DNA of 64,000 bases from Flavobacteriaceae bacterium (GTDB taxonomy: Bacteria; Bacteroidota; Bacteroidia; Flavobacteriales; Flavobacteriaceae): NCBI GenBank assembly GCA_947483075.1, contig CANKLE010000004.1, positions 124,001-188,000 of the forward strand, in the 5' to 3' direction. A program made the position numbers and the translations under genes. Below are positions 35,430-45,500 of the stretch, one piece after another; position 1 is the first letter of the stretch; every line of letters begins with the position of its first letter. Below the pieces are notes generated by a model. It worked only from the letters and a program-made list of their open reading frames with translations, was not told where the DNA came from and did not search any database.

Positions 35430-37370
35430 TTATTTAAAAAAATTCCAAACCAAACCAAAACGAATAATAAAATCACGATACGGATAATCTGGCGCCGAAT
35501 AAAATGTATTGGTGGCCGACCAAGCCGAATTAATATGCTCCGCTTTTAAAAATATGCGGGTTTGACGCACGCGGGCATTGATAAAGACATCATAGGTTGC
35601 AAAATCACCGATTTGTTTCTTTTGTTGGACAAAAAAATCAGCCAAAACCGGATTATATCCATCTGCATAAAAGTTTGTAAAATAATTGAAGGTAACACCC
35701 GACTGCAAATACAAGGCTTTTTCGAAGAAATAATCTGAAAAATACAAGGTATTACGGGTAAGCCATTTGGGAACATTTAGAATCGGATCGTCTTGTGAAA
35801 CAGATTGAAATAGGACTGTATTATCTAAACCAAGCTTCCAAAATTTAAATTCTTTATTGGCTTGAATAGACGCATACGTAATCGCCTTACTGTATTGATT
35901 TGGCGCTATAAGCTGAATAGTATCGTTTGTACTTGTATTGGCAAAATATACGTGGTCTTTATAGCTAGAAAACTGTGCGTGTAAATTAAGGTATTTCGTG
36001 TCTGCTGACAACTTGATGGTGTTTGATTTTTCTGTAGTATACGTACGATACCAATTGTAATTTACGTAACTACTCTGAAATAAAGAATAGGATAAATCGG
36101 GTAATTTGGCTGTGTTTTCGAAAGCTAGGGCGCCTTTTGTTTTGTCAGAAAATTTGTATTGCAGTTGGGCTTTAACTTCCCTAACTGCCCGATCGGTTAC
36201 TGCATTTTTATATCCGGCAGTAAAATTCCATTTTTGGTTTTTTAGCTCATAATCTGCCCCAATTGTAGTAATTGCATCATTTAGACTGCTTGGAATTGTT
36301 GCCGAATTGAGTACTAAGATTGTATTATAAAAATAATTATAGCGGTAATTATCTATATAAAAAAGCAAACTGCCTTTGCTTAGATTCGAAAATTGTAGCC
36401 CAAATTTATTGTATAATTTATTGTAATGCAGTTGATCATTTATCCCTGCTGTTTTATAACTGTCGCCAAATCGATTGATCGTTTTATTGCCAATTGTCGA
36501 CGCAACGGTTGCCTGATTGAATTCAAAATATTTTGATTCGGCGTTGAATTGATGATACAAAGCCAAAAAGGTTGTTTTGCCATTGCTAAAGCGGTAAGAA
36601 TGATCGACAAATAGACGCTTTCCTTTTAGAAAGGTTTTGGCATCTATTAAATAGACTTCCAGACGTTGGCGTTCTTTGTATGCCGAATTTTGAGACTCAA
36701 AGTCTTCTGGAGTAGTAATTCCTCCATTCTCGCCATTTAAAAGGTCTTGGCCAGTGTAATGCGCTTTTACAAAATAGGTTTTGGATTTATTATGGTAATT
36801 GGTTGTAAACCGAAAATTTCCCGCGCTGGTTAATTGATTGATGTATTTCCCCAAAGAACGAACCCCTTTATAGGCAATTGAGAAATTAAATCGTTCACTG
36901 GTATTGAGCGTAATAAATGCATCCGAACTTTGTCCTTGCTCCATTACCGTTTTAAAGTACAAATCAGTTAATGGTGTTGCAACAGAATAATAATTGAGGT
37001 CATCTACTTGCAAATAATTGAAATGCTTCCCCGACAAACCAATTTCAGGATAAGCGGAGCTCTTATGCAATCCGTAATTTAAGGTTGTATAAGTTTGTCC
37101 TTCATTAAGAAAGGGAAGTAATCCAAAGATATCTTTGCGTAAATAATTGTAATTGTATTCTTTGGCAATGGTTAAGGAAGTATCTACATAGGTAGTGTCA
37201 TTGGCTAAAGAAATAATGCGATAGGAAGTAATGGGTGCTTTCTCGGATAGCTCTTTGGCTTTTTGCTCTTGAGATTTGAGTAGACTTTTCTTTATTTTTT
37301 GGGTGGTCGTCTCCTGAGAAACACCAACTAATGTAAAAAGCAACAAACAAGAAATAAATAAAAATCTCAT
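35430..37370 (-). CDS. Putative porin (Bacteroidota porin family)
   Basis: Start taken at MRFLFISCLLLFTLVGVSQETTTQKI, which gives a signal peptide; the track's 28 extra residues do not. The 646-aa product continues as a long series of aromatic-rich amphipathic strands (NYGLHKSSAYPEIGLSGKHFNY, LFFKAEHINSAW-type segments) and ends in a strand FIIRFGLVWNFFK with terminal aromatic residues recognised by the BAM complex. This fits the Porin_10 'putative porin' family of outer-membrane proteins. Substrate unknown. It has no close functional neighbours. Confidence 0.8.
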   Translation of the reverse strand: MRFLFISCLLLFTLVGVSQETTTQKIKKSLLKSQEQKAKELSEKAPITSYRIISLANDTTYVDTSLTIAKEYNYNYLRKDIFGLLPFLNEGQTYTTLNYGLHKSSAYPEIGLSGKHFNYLQVDDLNYYSVATPLTDLYFKTVMEQGQSSDAFITLNTSERFNFSIAYKGVRSLGKYINQLTSAGNFRFTTNYHNKSKTYFVKAHYTGQDLLNGENGGITTPEDFESQNSAYKERQRLEVYLIDAKTFLKGKRLFVDHSYRFSNGKTTFLALYHQFNAESKYFEFNQATVASTIGNKTINRFGDSYKTAGINDQLHYNKLYNKFGLQFSNLSKGSLLFYIDNYRYNYFYNTILVLNSATIPSSLNDAITTIGADYELKNQKWNFTAGYKNAVTDRAVREVKAQLQYKFSDKTKGALAFENTAKLPDLSYSLFQSSYVNYNWYRTYTTEKSNTIKLSADTKYLNLHAQFSSYKDHVYFANTSTNDTIQLIAPNQYSKAITYASIQANKEFKFWKLGLDNTVLFQSVSQDDPILNVPKWLTRNTLYFSDYFFEKALYLQSGVTFNYFTNFYADGYNPVLADFFVQQKKQIGDFATYDVFINARVRQTRIFLKAEHINSAWSATNTFYSAPDYPYRDFIIRFGLVWNFFK

Positions 37371-37445
37371 AGAATAATAAATATGCCGCAAAAATAACCA
37401 ATTGTTTGAAATTAAATTACAATTCACAGAAAGATGTATAAACAA

Positions 37446-37470
37446 AAAAACCACCCAAAAGGGTGGTTTT
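37446..37470 (-). terminator. Terminator after the T9SS Asp-box protein gene
   Basis: AAAACCACCC and GGGTGGTTTT form a 10-bp stem with loop AAAA, with T-rich sequence following on the minus strand. It lies 23 bases past the stop at 37494. Confidence 0.85.
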
Positions 37471-37493
37471 AAAAATCGTATATTTTAAACTAA

Positions 37494-38855
37494 TTATTGT
37501 TTTACAACTTTAATTGTAGAAGAATTACCAGTAGCATTACTTACTTTAACCATGTAAACACCATTGTTTAATGAAGCTAAATTAAGAGTAACATTGTTTA
37601 ATGAAGAATAGTTGTTTGAAGAAATTTGTTTTCCTAAAACATCGTATACTTCAACTTGGCTAATGTTTGTTCCTTTTAATTCAATTACACCAGAAGTTGG
37701 GTTTGGAGAAGCTGTAGCAATTTGTTGAGCAGTGAACGTATCATTTGCTAACGGATTACCATTCCATTTGAAAATTCCTCCAACAGCTGCAGAAGTACTG
37801 AATCCGCTTGCAAAACCAGTAGTAGCATTCAAGAAAGAAATTACACCACCATCAACATAATTTGTGTCTGGGTTATCATTGATATTTGTCCAAGTAACAC
37901 CACCATCTGTTGTGAAAGAAGAACCACGTACTGCGTTCAAATCTTCACCTACAGATATATAAGTATTTGGCAATCCAGGAATTTCAGAAATTCCAAAGTT
38001 TCTTAAGTTATCAACCCAAGTAACAGAGTTCCAAGTATCTCCACCATCTGTAGTGTTGTACAACAAATAGTCAGAAGTTTGCAATACACCATTTGATTCG
38101 TCAGAGAAAGCTAAATCTCCAGATTCAGCACCGTTGATGCCTCCACCAAAATCAGGGATTGGAGAAATTGCAACAGTCCAAGTTAAACCATGATCCACTG
38201 ACATTAAGATTCTACCAAAAGTAGTTCCAACCCAAATTTTGTTTCCAGTTGCAGCATATTGATTGGTTAAACCATATTCAGCAGCATCAATTGCGGCTGG
38301 AATGTTTCCTGCAGGAACACGTACCCAGTTTGTACCGCCATTTGAAGTTGTATAAATTTCGAATGAACCATCAGATGGATCACCAAAAACAACACCATTA
38401 TTTGCGTCCCAGAAATATACTAAATCTGTAAATGAAGCCCCATCAGCTCCATTGAAAGATGCAGTATTTTGTCTTGTCCAAGTAGTTCCTCCATTGGTTG
38501 TTTGCCAAACTCCACCAACTGCACCAGCAGCTTTTGGAAAAACTGAGGCATAAGCAACTTGGTCTGAAACACCCCAAATGTTAGCAATTTCTAGATTCGC
38601 AGCTGATGCTCCTAAATCAATAGCAGCTGTTGTCCATGTTAAACCTCCATCAACTGTTTTAGAATAACGACGGATAGCTGTACAACCTGTAGTACCACAA
38701 GAGTTACTTAACCAAGTTACGTTATCGTTTACAACAGAAATACTTCTCATACCTGTGCTAGCAGCCGGTTGTGAAGTTGCGTACTCTGTCCAATAATCTT
38801 GGGCTTGAGCGGATAAAGCCAATATAAAAGAGGCAAAAAGTAATAATTTTTTCAT
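37494..38855 (-). CDS. Secreted T9SS type A protein with Asp-box repeats
   Basis: The signal peptide (MKKLLLFASFILALSAQAQ) is followed by at least five Asp-box-like motifs: TVDGGLTW, TTNGGTTW, TSNGGTNW, SVDHGLTW, TTDGGDTW and TTDGGVTW. These are typical of a YCF48/sialidase-type beta-propeller. The C-terminal domain (ASPNPTSGVIELKGTNISQVEVYDVLGKQISSNN ... YMVKVSNATGNSSTIKVVKQ) is a type A sorting signal, so the protein is exported by the type IX system and probably attached to the surface. No hydrolase active site is evident; these propellers are mostly of unknown role. The gene has its own -7 element and terminator. Confidence 0.88.
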   Translation of the reverse strand: MKKLLLFASFILALSAQAQDYWTEYATSQPAASTGMRSISVVNDNVTWLSNSCGTTGCTAIRRYSKTVDGGLTWTTAAIDLGASAANLEIANIWGVSDQVAYASVFPKAAGAVGGVWQTTNGGTTWTRQNTASFNGADGASFTDLVYFWDANNGVVFGDPSDGSFEIYTTSNGGTNWVRVPAGNIPAAIDAAEYGLTNQYAATGNKIWVGTTFGRILMSVDHGLTWTVAISPIPDFGGGINGAESGDLAFSDESNGVLQTSDYLLYNTTDGGDTWNSVTWVDNLRNFGISEIPGLPNTYISVGEDLNAVRGSSFTTDGGVTWTNINDNPDTNYVDGGVISFLNATTGFASGFSTSAAVGGIFKWNGNPLANDTFTAQQIATASPNPTSGVIELKGTNISQVEVYDVLGKQISSNNYSSLNNVTLNLASLNNGVYMVKVSNATGNSSTIKVVKQ

Positions 38856-38883
38856 AGTTTTATGTGTTTAAATAATTGAAAAA

Positions 38884-38891
38884 CAAATATA
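38884..38891 (-). promoter_or_regulatory. Candidate -7 element of the T9SS Asp-box gene
   Basis: Minus-strand TATATTTG matches TAnnTTTG, 28 bases before the ATG. It lies directly in the T-run end of the preceding operon's terminator. At the -33 position I see TTT instead of TTG. Confidence 0.5.
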
Positions 38892-38937
38892 AAAAAATTA
38901 ATTAGATTAAAAAGAAACTTTAATCTAATTAATTTTT
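38892..38937 (-). terminator. Terminator of the SusC/SusD operon
   Basis: AAAAATTAATTAGATTAAA and TTTAATCTAATTAATTTTT form a 19-bp perfect AT-rich stem with a 7-nt loop, followed by T residues on the minus strand. Confidence 0.85.
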
Positions 38938-38951
38938 TTGTGATTTTTAGG

Positions 38952-40202
38952 TTATTCTATATGAGTTACTACATAGGATGAAACACCGGCTACTGTAGTT
39001 TTAACGATCTGCAACTTTGGAATAGCTGTTGCAGCTGACCCAATAGTTAAGCCCGGTAAAATTCTAGAATAAACTCTACTTGTTTCGTCAGGGAAACGAA
39101 TTGAAAATTTATAAGGCATATCAACAGCAGGTGCAGAAGTTGAAACCCCGCCAATCGTTTTGGCAAAAACTTCAATAGTATACGTGTCTACACTCGAGTA
39201 GCTTGACATATCAACAACAAATGTAGATGTCCAACTGGCAAATAATGGCGCGGCTGTGTAGCTAAATTTATAGGTATAAGCATCCGGAACTGCAGTAATT
39301 TCTACGATAATAGGCATAGTAACAGTCGTTCCTGCAATTGAATTAATACTGACCACATCCCCAACTTTGAATCCATGAGGCTTATCGTTTGCAGTTTGAG
39401 CACTAGAAGCAGTTTTTACGGTATATATTCCCGCCAAATAATCTGCATTGGTTGCACAAGATAATGATCCTGCTTGGTTGGCATCTAAGAAATAAACTAC
39501 TTCGTAGCGACCTGCATTCGTAAGCGTTCCAAATAATGGTCTTGTTGAACTTGCTATAGGAGAAACTCCTTGCATGGCTGATTGAGAAGGGATTACACTA
39601 CCATTTTTCTTCAAGTTAATATTTAGATTATTGAAGTTAGATCCTGCTCCACTATAGGGTCCTTGAAAATCAAATCGAACTCCTAAACGTTTTGAATTCG
39701 TTCCAGGCATACTCGTGTCTCCAAAACCCAAAAAGAGCGTATCAGATACAATTGAATATTGTTTTCCTTCAAAGCCTTTTGGCGTTACATTTGGCGCAGT
39801 TGTAATTGCTGTTAGATACAATTTCATATCCAAATTAAAAGGCAATGTACATACCGCATCTCCCGATGGCGCTATCATGGTAGAAGTTACTGAACTTTCA
39901 CCTGCCGGAATAATAAAGGCTTTTCTTGATCTCTTGTTTGAATTAGGCAAGAATGCAATTGCTTCTACGCTCACATCCATAGGAAAAGTCATGGCGCCGA
40001 TAGAAATAGTTACCGGGAAAGCTTGATTGGCTACTACATCTGTTTCGGTGGTGGTTATAGAACCTACTAGGGTTGCAAATTCTACATTTGAATCTGCAGG
40101 ACTACCTGTAAACACTTCCCCTTTGCTGCAGGAAACAAGGAGAAAAATACTAAGTACAACCCCTAAGAATTTTACTGAACTGGTAAATGAATTATTTTTC
40201 AT
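38952..40202 (-). CDS. Lipoprotein of the SusC/SusD locus, unknown function
   Basis: The 416-aa product has a type II signal with lipobox LVSC (FLLVSCSKGEVFTG). It contains a segment of the form KPHGFKVGDVVSINSIAGTTVTMPIIVEITAV, a short beta-rich unit seen in various extracellular proteins, and otherwise probably immunoglobulin-like strands. I recognise no enzyme motif. As the last gene of the SusC-SusD-lipoprotein-lipoprotein series it is most likely a surface ligand-binding protein that works with the SusCD pair. It starts 11 bases before the 182-aa lipoprotein's stop side, consistent with an operon. Confidence 0.7.
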   Translation of the reverse strand: MKNNSFTSSVKFLGVVLSIFLLVSCSKGEVFTGSPADSNVEFATLVGSITTTETDVVANQAFPVTISIGAMTFPMDVSVEAIAFLPNSNKRSRKAFIIPAGESSVTSTMIAPSGDAVCTLPFNLDMKLYLTAITTAPNVTPKGFEGKQYSIVSDTLFLGFGDTSMPGTNSKRLGVRFDFQGPYSGAGSNFNNLNINLKKNGSVIPSQSAMQGVSPIASSTRPLFGTLTNAGRYEVVYFLDANQAGSLSCATNADYLAGIYTVKTASSAQTANDKPHGFKVGDVVSINSIAGTTVTMPIIVEITAVPDAYTYKFSYTAAPLFASWTSTFVVDMSSYSSVDTYTIEVFAKTIGGVSTSAPAVDMPYKFSIRFPDETSRVYSRILPGLTIGSAATAIPKLQIVKTTVAGVSSYVVTHIE

Positions 40203-40213
40203 GAATTTTTAAT

Positions 40214-40762
40214 TTAAGGGTTTACATAATTATCATACTCTGCCAACCCTGTTGGGTCATTAGAATAATCATAAATAGTTGTTCTAAAACGGAAAGCTTG
40301 TTTCATTCCAGGAGCTCCTTGCACCGTTGAGGACAAACTGTAATAATCTGTTCGGTGTCCATCGGCATCAAAGGCTTCGGCCCAAAAATAATACTCATCA
40401 CCAAAAACTAATGTAGCAACGGGAACATTTAAAGCAGTCGCTATGTCTGTAACATAAATCTTTAAGTCGAAAGGAAATGAGGTAACTGTTTTTACTAAAG
40501 CAAATTCTGAAGCTATACCAAATCCGTCTCTGCGTTTTACATACAAATTGTATTTTACGATTTTCCCGGATGGATTTGTAAGCAATCCTCCAAAGTAAGA
40601 GTTTTGCAAATCTAATGGTGAAATTGTTTTATGTGTAATATCTAATCGTGCAAACACACCTGTTACGATGGGTGCTCTAGGATCTAAACTGTCGTCTTTT
40701 TCACAAGACAAAAATAAAGAAGTTGACAGCGCCAAAATCAGTATATAAATTAATTTTTTCAT
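40214..40762 (-). CDS. Small lipoprotein of the SusC/SusD locus
   Basis: MKKLIYILILALSTSLFLSCEKDDSLDPRAP is a lipoprotein signal with lipobox LFLSC followed by acidic residues, a common surface-export pattern for Bacteroidota lipoproteins. The 182-aa body is beta-strand-rich and probably a single immunoglobulin-like domain (GVFARLDITHKTISPLDLQNSYFGGLLTN, DEYYFWAEAFDADGHRTDYYSL). Function unknown. It lies 17 bases after susD and 11 bases before the 416-aa lipoprotein. Confidence 0.75.
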   Translation of the reverse strand: MKKLIYILILALSTSLFLSCEKDDSLDPRAPIVTGVFARLDITHKTISPLDLQNSYFGGLLTNPSGKIVKYNLYVKRRDGFGIASEFALVKTVTSFPFDLKIYVTDIATALNVPVATLVFGDEYYFWAEAFDADGHRTDYYSLSSTVQGAPGMKQAFRFRTTIYDYSNDPTGLAEYDNYVNP

Positions 40763-40779
40763 GCTATTTTCTTATTTAA

Positions 40780-42516
40780 TTAGTATAATACGTTAGTATT
40801 TGGCACAGCCCAAAATACTTTTCTAAATCGGTCGTTTACAGGCGCATTTGGATTATTGTTTACACAATTACCCGCGTAGTAAGCACAGTTATAAAAAGCA
40901 CCTGCATTAAGCTCTAAAGTAGGCTGAAAATTACTTGGGTAGCCCGTTCTTCTATAATTGTTGTAGGGCTCAATTCCGTTACCCCAAGTGGCAATGTAGT
41001 ACTCTTTGATTAATAATTCCAATCGTTTGGTATTATTTAACCCGTCATAGGTTGACGAAATATAATCCAAGTACTTTTGTTTGTTAACTGCAATTTCAGT
41101 GATGTCATCGGCACTAAGTCCTGGTGCCGCTACTGGAATGCAAGTAGTCGTTTTGTCGATAGATTGTGTAATTCCGGTAAGCATCTCAGCTTTGGCATCT
41201 CCTGTTAAAACTCCTTTCATGATGGCTTCAGCTTTCATGAAATGTACCCAAGATGACAACAAAATAGGCATAATACCCGCACCTTTGGCTCCTTTGGTTC
41301 CACCTGTTTGTACGCTTCCAGCGTTTCCATAGGCTCCACCAATTGGATATACCCCAGCTACGGTACGTTTGTCAGAGTCTTGCGGAATACCCGAATTATT
41401 TCCGTGGTCTCTACCCCAAAACCCTTTAGCTGGCATTTCAGCTTGACCGGTCCAGTTTGAAACGGTATAAGGCGTACCAATTGAAGTGCTGTAAAAAGAA
41501 CTGTATTGTGGGTAACTGTAATGTTCCGGACGTGTACGGCCAGGCAATGTAAATTGATCGGCTTTATAAGCACTTGGATCAGCATTTTGTCTGTAGAAGT
41601 AGAAATTTGCACGCGGATCACCTGGGTTGTCAATTGTGTTAGGAAAAGCAGTGGTTGCCAATTTCTCAGTAGTCATTGTCCACATCATGTAATTTCCGAT
41701 GTATGCACCACCACCTAATTCGTATTGGTCATTATACATGGGGTGTCTCGTATTTGGGCTCTGTTGAGAAGAGCCGTATTTGAATACGAAATCTTCTGCA
41801 GACGTGTCAATATAATTTCCGGCTGCAATAATTGCATTCATTTCAGTAGACACATTGTGTGAACCAACAGTTGATACTAAATTACAATTGCTGTACATTT
41901 TAAGCTTCAAGGTATTGGCCAAGGTTATCCATTGTGCTTGAGAACTGTAATACAAATCTGTAACAACACCTGAATTTGTTAGCTGCAAAGTAGCAATCGC
42001 CTCGTCTAATTCGGTTAATATTCCAGCGTATACGTCTGCTCCATTGTCAAAATGAGGCGTTATGTTTGCACTTCCTTGTAAGGCTTCAGTATAAGGAATG
42101 TCACCATATACATCAACCAACGTCATCAACACATAGCAACGAATTACTTTGGATGCACCCAAAATATAATTTTGGTTTCCTTCTACCGCTTTAGGTTCCA
42201 TTACTTTAATGGCGTTTAGTAAGGTATATGCTGTACTCCAATGCCCGTTGAAATTAACTGGTGCAAATGCATTATCATACGTACTTCCTCCTGTCATGGC
42301 CATTTGTCTGGTAACTCGTTGCGTAAAATCATTCGTAGAGTTAACAAAGCCTGGCAATTGCAATTGAATATAATTGAAAGCATATTCAGGCACTAACAAA
42401 TTTGCATTAACCGAACTTGGATTTTCAGTTTGATCCAAATCTACTGTCTCACAACTGCTGGCAAAAAACACCGCAGCTACTAGAAACACTTTGAAAATTG
42501 ATTTATATAATTTCAT
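40780..42516 (-). CDS. SusD/RagB-family nutrient-binding outer-membrane lipoprotein
   Basis: SusD-type lipoproteins form the lid of a SusC transporter and capture the substrate at the cell surface. The signal MKLYKSIFKVFLVAAVFFASSCETVDLDQTENP has lipobox ASSC. The body shows the SusD-like_2 pattern: ILGASKVIRCYVLMTLVDVYGDIPYTEALQG, FDNGADVYAGILTELDEAIATL and WITLANTLKLKMYSN, with helical TPR-like segments, and the C-terminus GIEPYNNYRRTGYP. The 578-aa length is normal. It starts 6 bases after the susC stop. Confidence 0.93.
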   Translation of the reverse strand: MKLYKSIFKVFLVAAVFFASSCETVDLDQTENPSSVNANLLVPEYAFNYIQLQLPGFVNSTNDFTQRVTRQMAMTGGSTYDNAFAPVNFNGHWSTAYTLLNAIKVMEPKAVEGNQNYILGASKVIRCYVLMTLVDVYGDIPYTEALQGSANITPHFDNGADVYAGILTELDEAIATLQLTNSGVVTDLYYSSQAQWITLANTLKLKMYSNCNLVSTVGSHNVSTEMNAIIAAGNYIDTSAEDFVFKYGSSQQSPNTRHPMYNDQYELGGGAYIGNYMMWTMTTEKLATTAFPNTIDNPGDPRANFYFYRQNADPSAYKADQFTLPGRTRPEHYSYPQYSSFYSTSIGTPYTVSNWTGQAEMPAKGFWGRDHGNNSGIPQDSDKRTVAGVYPIGGAYGNAGSVQTGGTKGAKGAGIMPILLSSWVHFMKAEAIMKGVLTGDAKAEMLTGITQSIDKTTTCIPVAAPGLSADDITEIAVNKQKYLDYISSTYDGLNNTKRLELLIKEYYIATWGNGIEPYNNYRRTGYPSNFQPTLELNAGAFYNCAYYAGNCVNNNPNAPVNDRFRKVFWAVPNTNVLY

Positions 42517-42522
42517 AATAAA

Positions 42523-45500
42523 TTAGAATGTTAAGTTAAAGTTGAACCCAAAACGTTTGGCAGTTGGACCTGTTAAATAATCAAATCCTTGCCCATTACC
42601 TACACCTAAACTCATTACCTCTGGGTCAAAGTTCAAGTGAGTTGGGAAGTTGAAAGCATTGAACCACAAGTTTTGACCTACTACAGACATGGATATACTT
42701 CCGAATGGTGTTTTGTCCAAGTACTTTTTAGGCACTGAATACGACAACGAAATTTCACGCAATCTCAAGTTGGTTGCATCATAAATGGCTTGCTCTGGAA
42801 TAAAGAAACCAGAATTGTTGAATCCGTATTGAGTAACACCTATTTGCGTGGTGTTTACGTTTCCGTTTACATTAACTCCTGGTAAAATAAATGTTCCAGT
42901 TCTGTCGAAATCTGTGTCTTGCGTTAATCCTCTAGACAATAAGGCTGCAGCAGTAGTAGAGTATATATCTCCTCCTTTTTGGTATTCAAATTGGAAGCCG
43001 AAAGTGATGTTTTTGTAAGACACCTCATTGATCACGGTAGATCTCCAATCGGCATTTGGATTACCAATTACTTTTAAGTTGGTGTCTTCTACATAATTCC
43101 CATCTGATCCCACTACATAGTTGCCATTTGCATCACGTAGGATAGAACCTCCCATAATTACCCCAAAAGGTTGACCTTCTACGGCAAAGTTTCCTAAATT
43201 AGTAAATCCTGCAAAAGCTAAAGATTTTACATTTCCTAAACCTAATTTATCTACGTAGTTGCGGTTTTTGGTGAAATTTGTTGTTAAATCCCAAGTAAGA
43301 CCATTGTCTTTAGATCTAAGAATTGAAATATTTAAACCCATCTCAATCCCTTTGTTGCTCACTTGCGCCACATTATCAGTAGTGTAATCGTATCCTGATG
43401 AAGGATCTAAATCACGTTCTACAATCAGGTTGGTAGAAATTTTGTTGTACATCGACAAATCAAGTCCAATACGGTTGTCAAAAAATTTAGCATCTACACC
43501 AAATTCAATTTCTTTGACTAACTCTGGTTTTAGATTCAGGTTACCCAATTCATTACCTGGAGACATCGTATTAATTGGAGTTGCACCATCACTTTGTAAG
43601 AAAACCTTAGTACGGGTATCTAAACCAATTTTAGTTTTGTACGGATCAGGAAATCCAGCAGAGGATCCATACCCTACACGCATTTTCAAGTAATTCACAT
43701 ATTTGTTTCCTTTCAAGAAATCAAGTGCATCTGTTGGCACAAAAGACAGCGAAGCAGAAGGATAAAACAACGAACGATTGGCGGGTTGTAAGGAGGAATA
43801 TACGTCATTACGACCTTGCAAATTCAAATACAAGTATTTTTTGAATCCAACTGTTGTACTGGCATATAGTCCCACAATATTGAAATTTTCTTTTTGGGAA
43901 TATCCATCGTGGTATTCAAAATTTTGGTGCTCATTCAACCCATAGACAAATTGTGAATTACTCGACAAATAATCGAGCTTTTTACTTTCTTGTCTTGGAT
44001 TGAAACCAACTGTACCGTCAATGTTCCAGTTTTTATCGGCGTCAATTTTGGTGTCGAAGTTATAACTTACGGTATGGTCAAAAATAGTACTCTCACGTAC
44101 CGTAGTTCTCAAGAAACCATACGTATCAAACGGCTGACCGTTTCCTTTGTTGATGTAATATCTTTTATTTTGCGTGTAGTTATCTAAAGCCAAGCGATAA
44201 GACATGTTTGACCAAGAATTAATCTCATAGGTTGCAGTATAGTTTCCAAAGAAACGTCGTACGGACTCATTATCACTTGAATTTTTCAAAGTCCAACGTG
44301 GATTTGGAATATCGGTTCTGTAATTTACAGAAGCATGTGTGTTTGGGTTCTCATAAGGCAAACCAAATAAATCAAAACTTCTTGGTGTATACAAAATGTT
44401 TGCAAAAACCGAAGGAGCAGCTGCATTAGATCCAAAACCTGCCGCAGTTGGTGGTGAGGTTTTGTCTGTGCGCACGTAGTTCATGGTGGTGCTCAGGGTA
44501 AACCCGTTGGCCAATTTAGTTCTACCACCTGTACTTAAATTTAAACGTTGGTAAGTATTGTTTTCGATAAACCCTTCGTCTCTGGTGTGACCCACGCTTA
44601 AGTTGTAGGAAGTATTTTCTGCACGTCCGCCAATGCTCACCGAAGTAGTTTTTACAGTTCCTGTAGTAAAGAATGGTTTAACGTTGTTTTGCGGAGCATA
44701 AGGCACCGTTTTGGGAGTTTCATTTGCCGCTCCTGGGTTGTTAAAATACTCAGGAAAAACAGACGAACCATAATAAGCATAAGGATGTGTAACCGTTCCA
44801 TCAGCTAAGATTCCTTGTGTTCCTGCAGTTCCAAAAGCAGGACCCCAGTTTGAGAATGCAGTGGTAAAATTGTTGTCAAATCCGTTCCCATAATGATCTT
44901 GGTAATCTGGCAACGAAGCAATTTCTGTCATGTACATGGATTGTGAAAAATTCACAGCCATTTTTTTGTTGATGTCTTTTGTATTTCCAGACTTGGTAGT
45001 AATCAAGATTACCCCATTTCTACCTGATGAACCATATAAAGTAGTTGCAGATAATCCTTTCAAGATACTGATGCTCTCAATGCTGTTTGGATCTAAATCC
45101 AAGAAACGGCTCGAAGCATTGGTTGATCCTTCTAAGAAATTACCATCGCTGTTGGTGTCAGAATTAAATGGCACACCATCAACCACAAACAAAGGCTGGT
45201 TACTTCCGGTAATCGAAGAATACCCACGAATGATGATATTCGTTCCTGATCCCGACAATCCACTAGTTTGTTGAATGTTTACCCCTGTTGCTTTTCCGGT
45301 TAAGGCGCGAGCGACATCGGTTGACGGTTTCGATGCGAAATCTTCAGATTTGATGGTTGTTACAGCATATCCTAAGGCTTTCTTCTCTTTCTTAATACCT
45401 TGAGAGGTTACTACTACTTCACCCAATTCAACACCTGAACCAGATTTCATTTTAATATTTAGTACAGCAGAAGCACCAACTGTCATTGTCATGTCGTTTA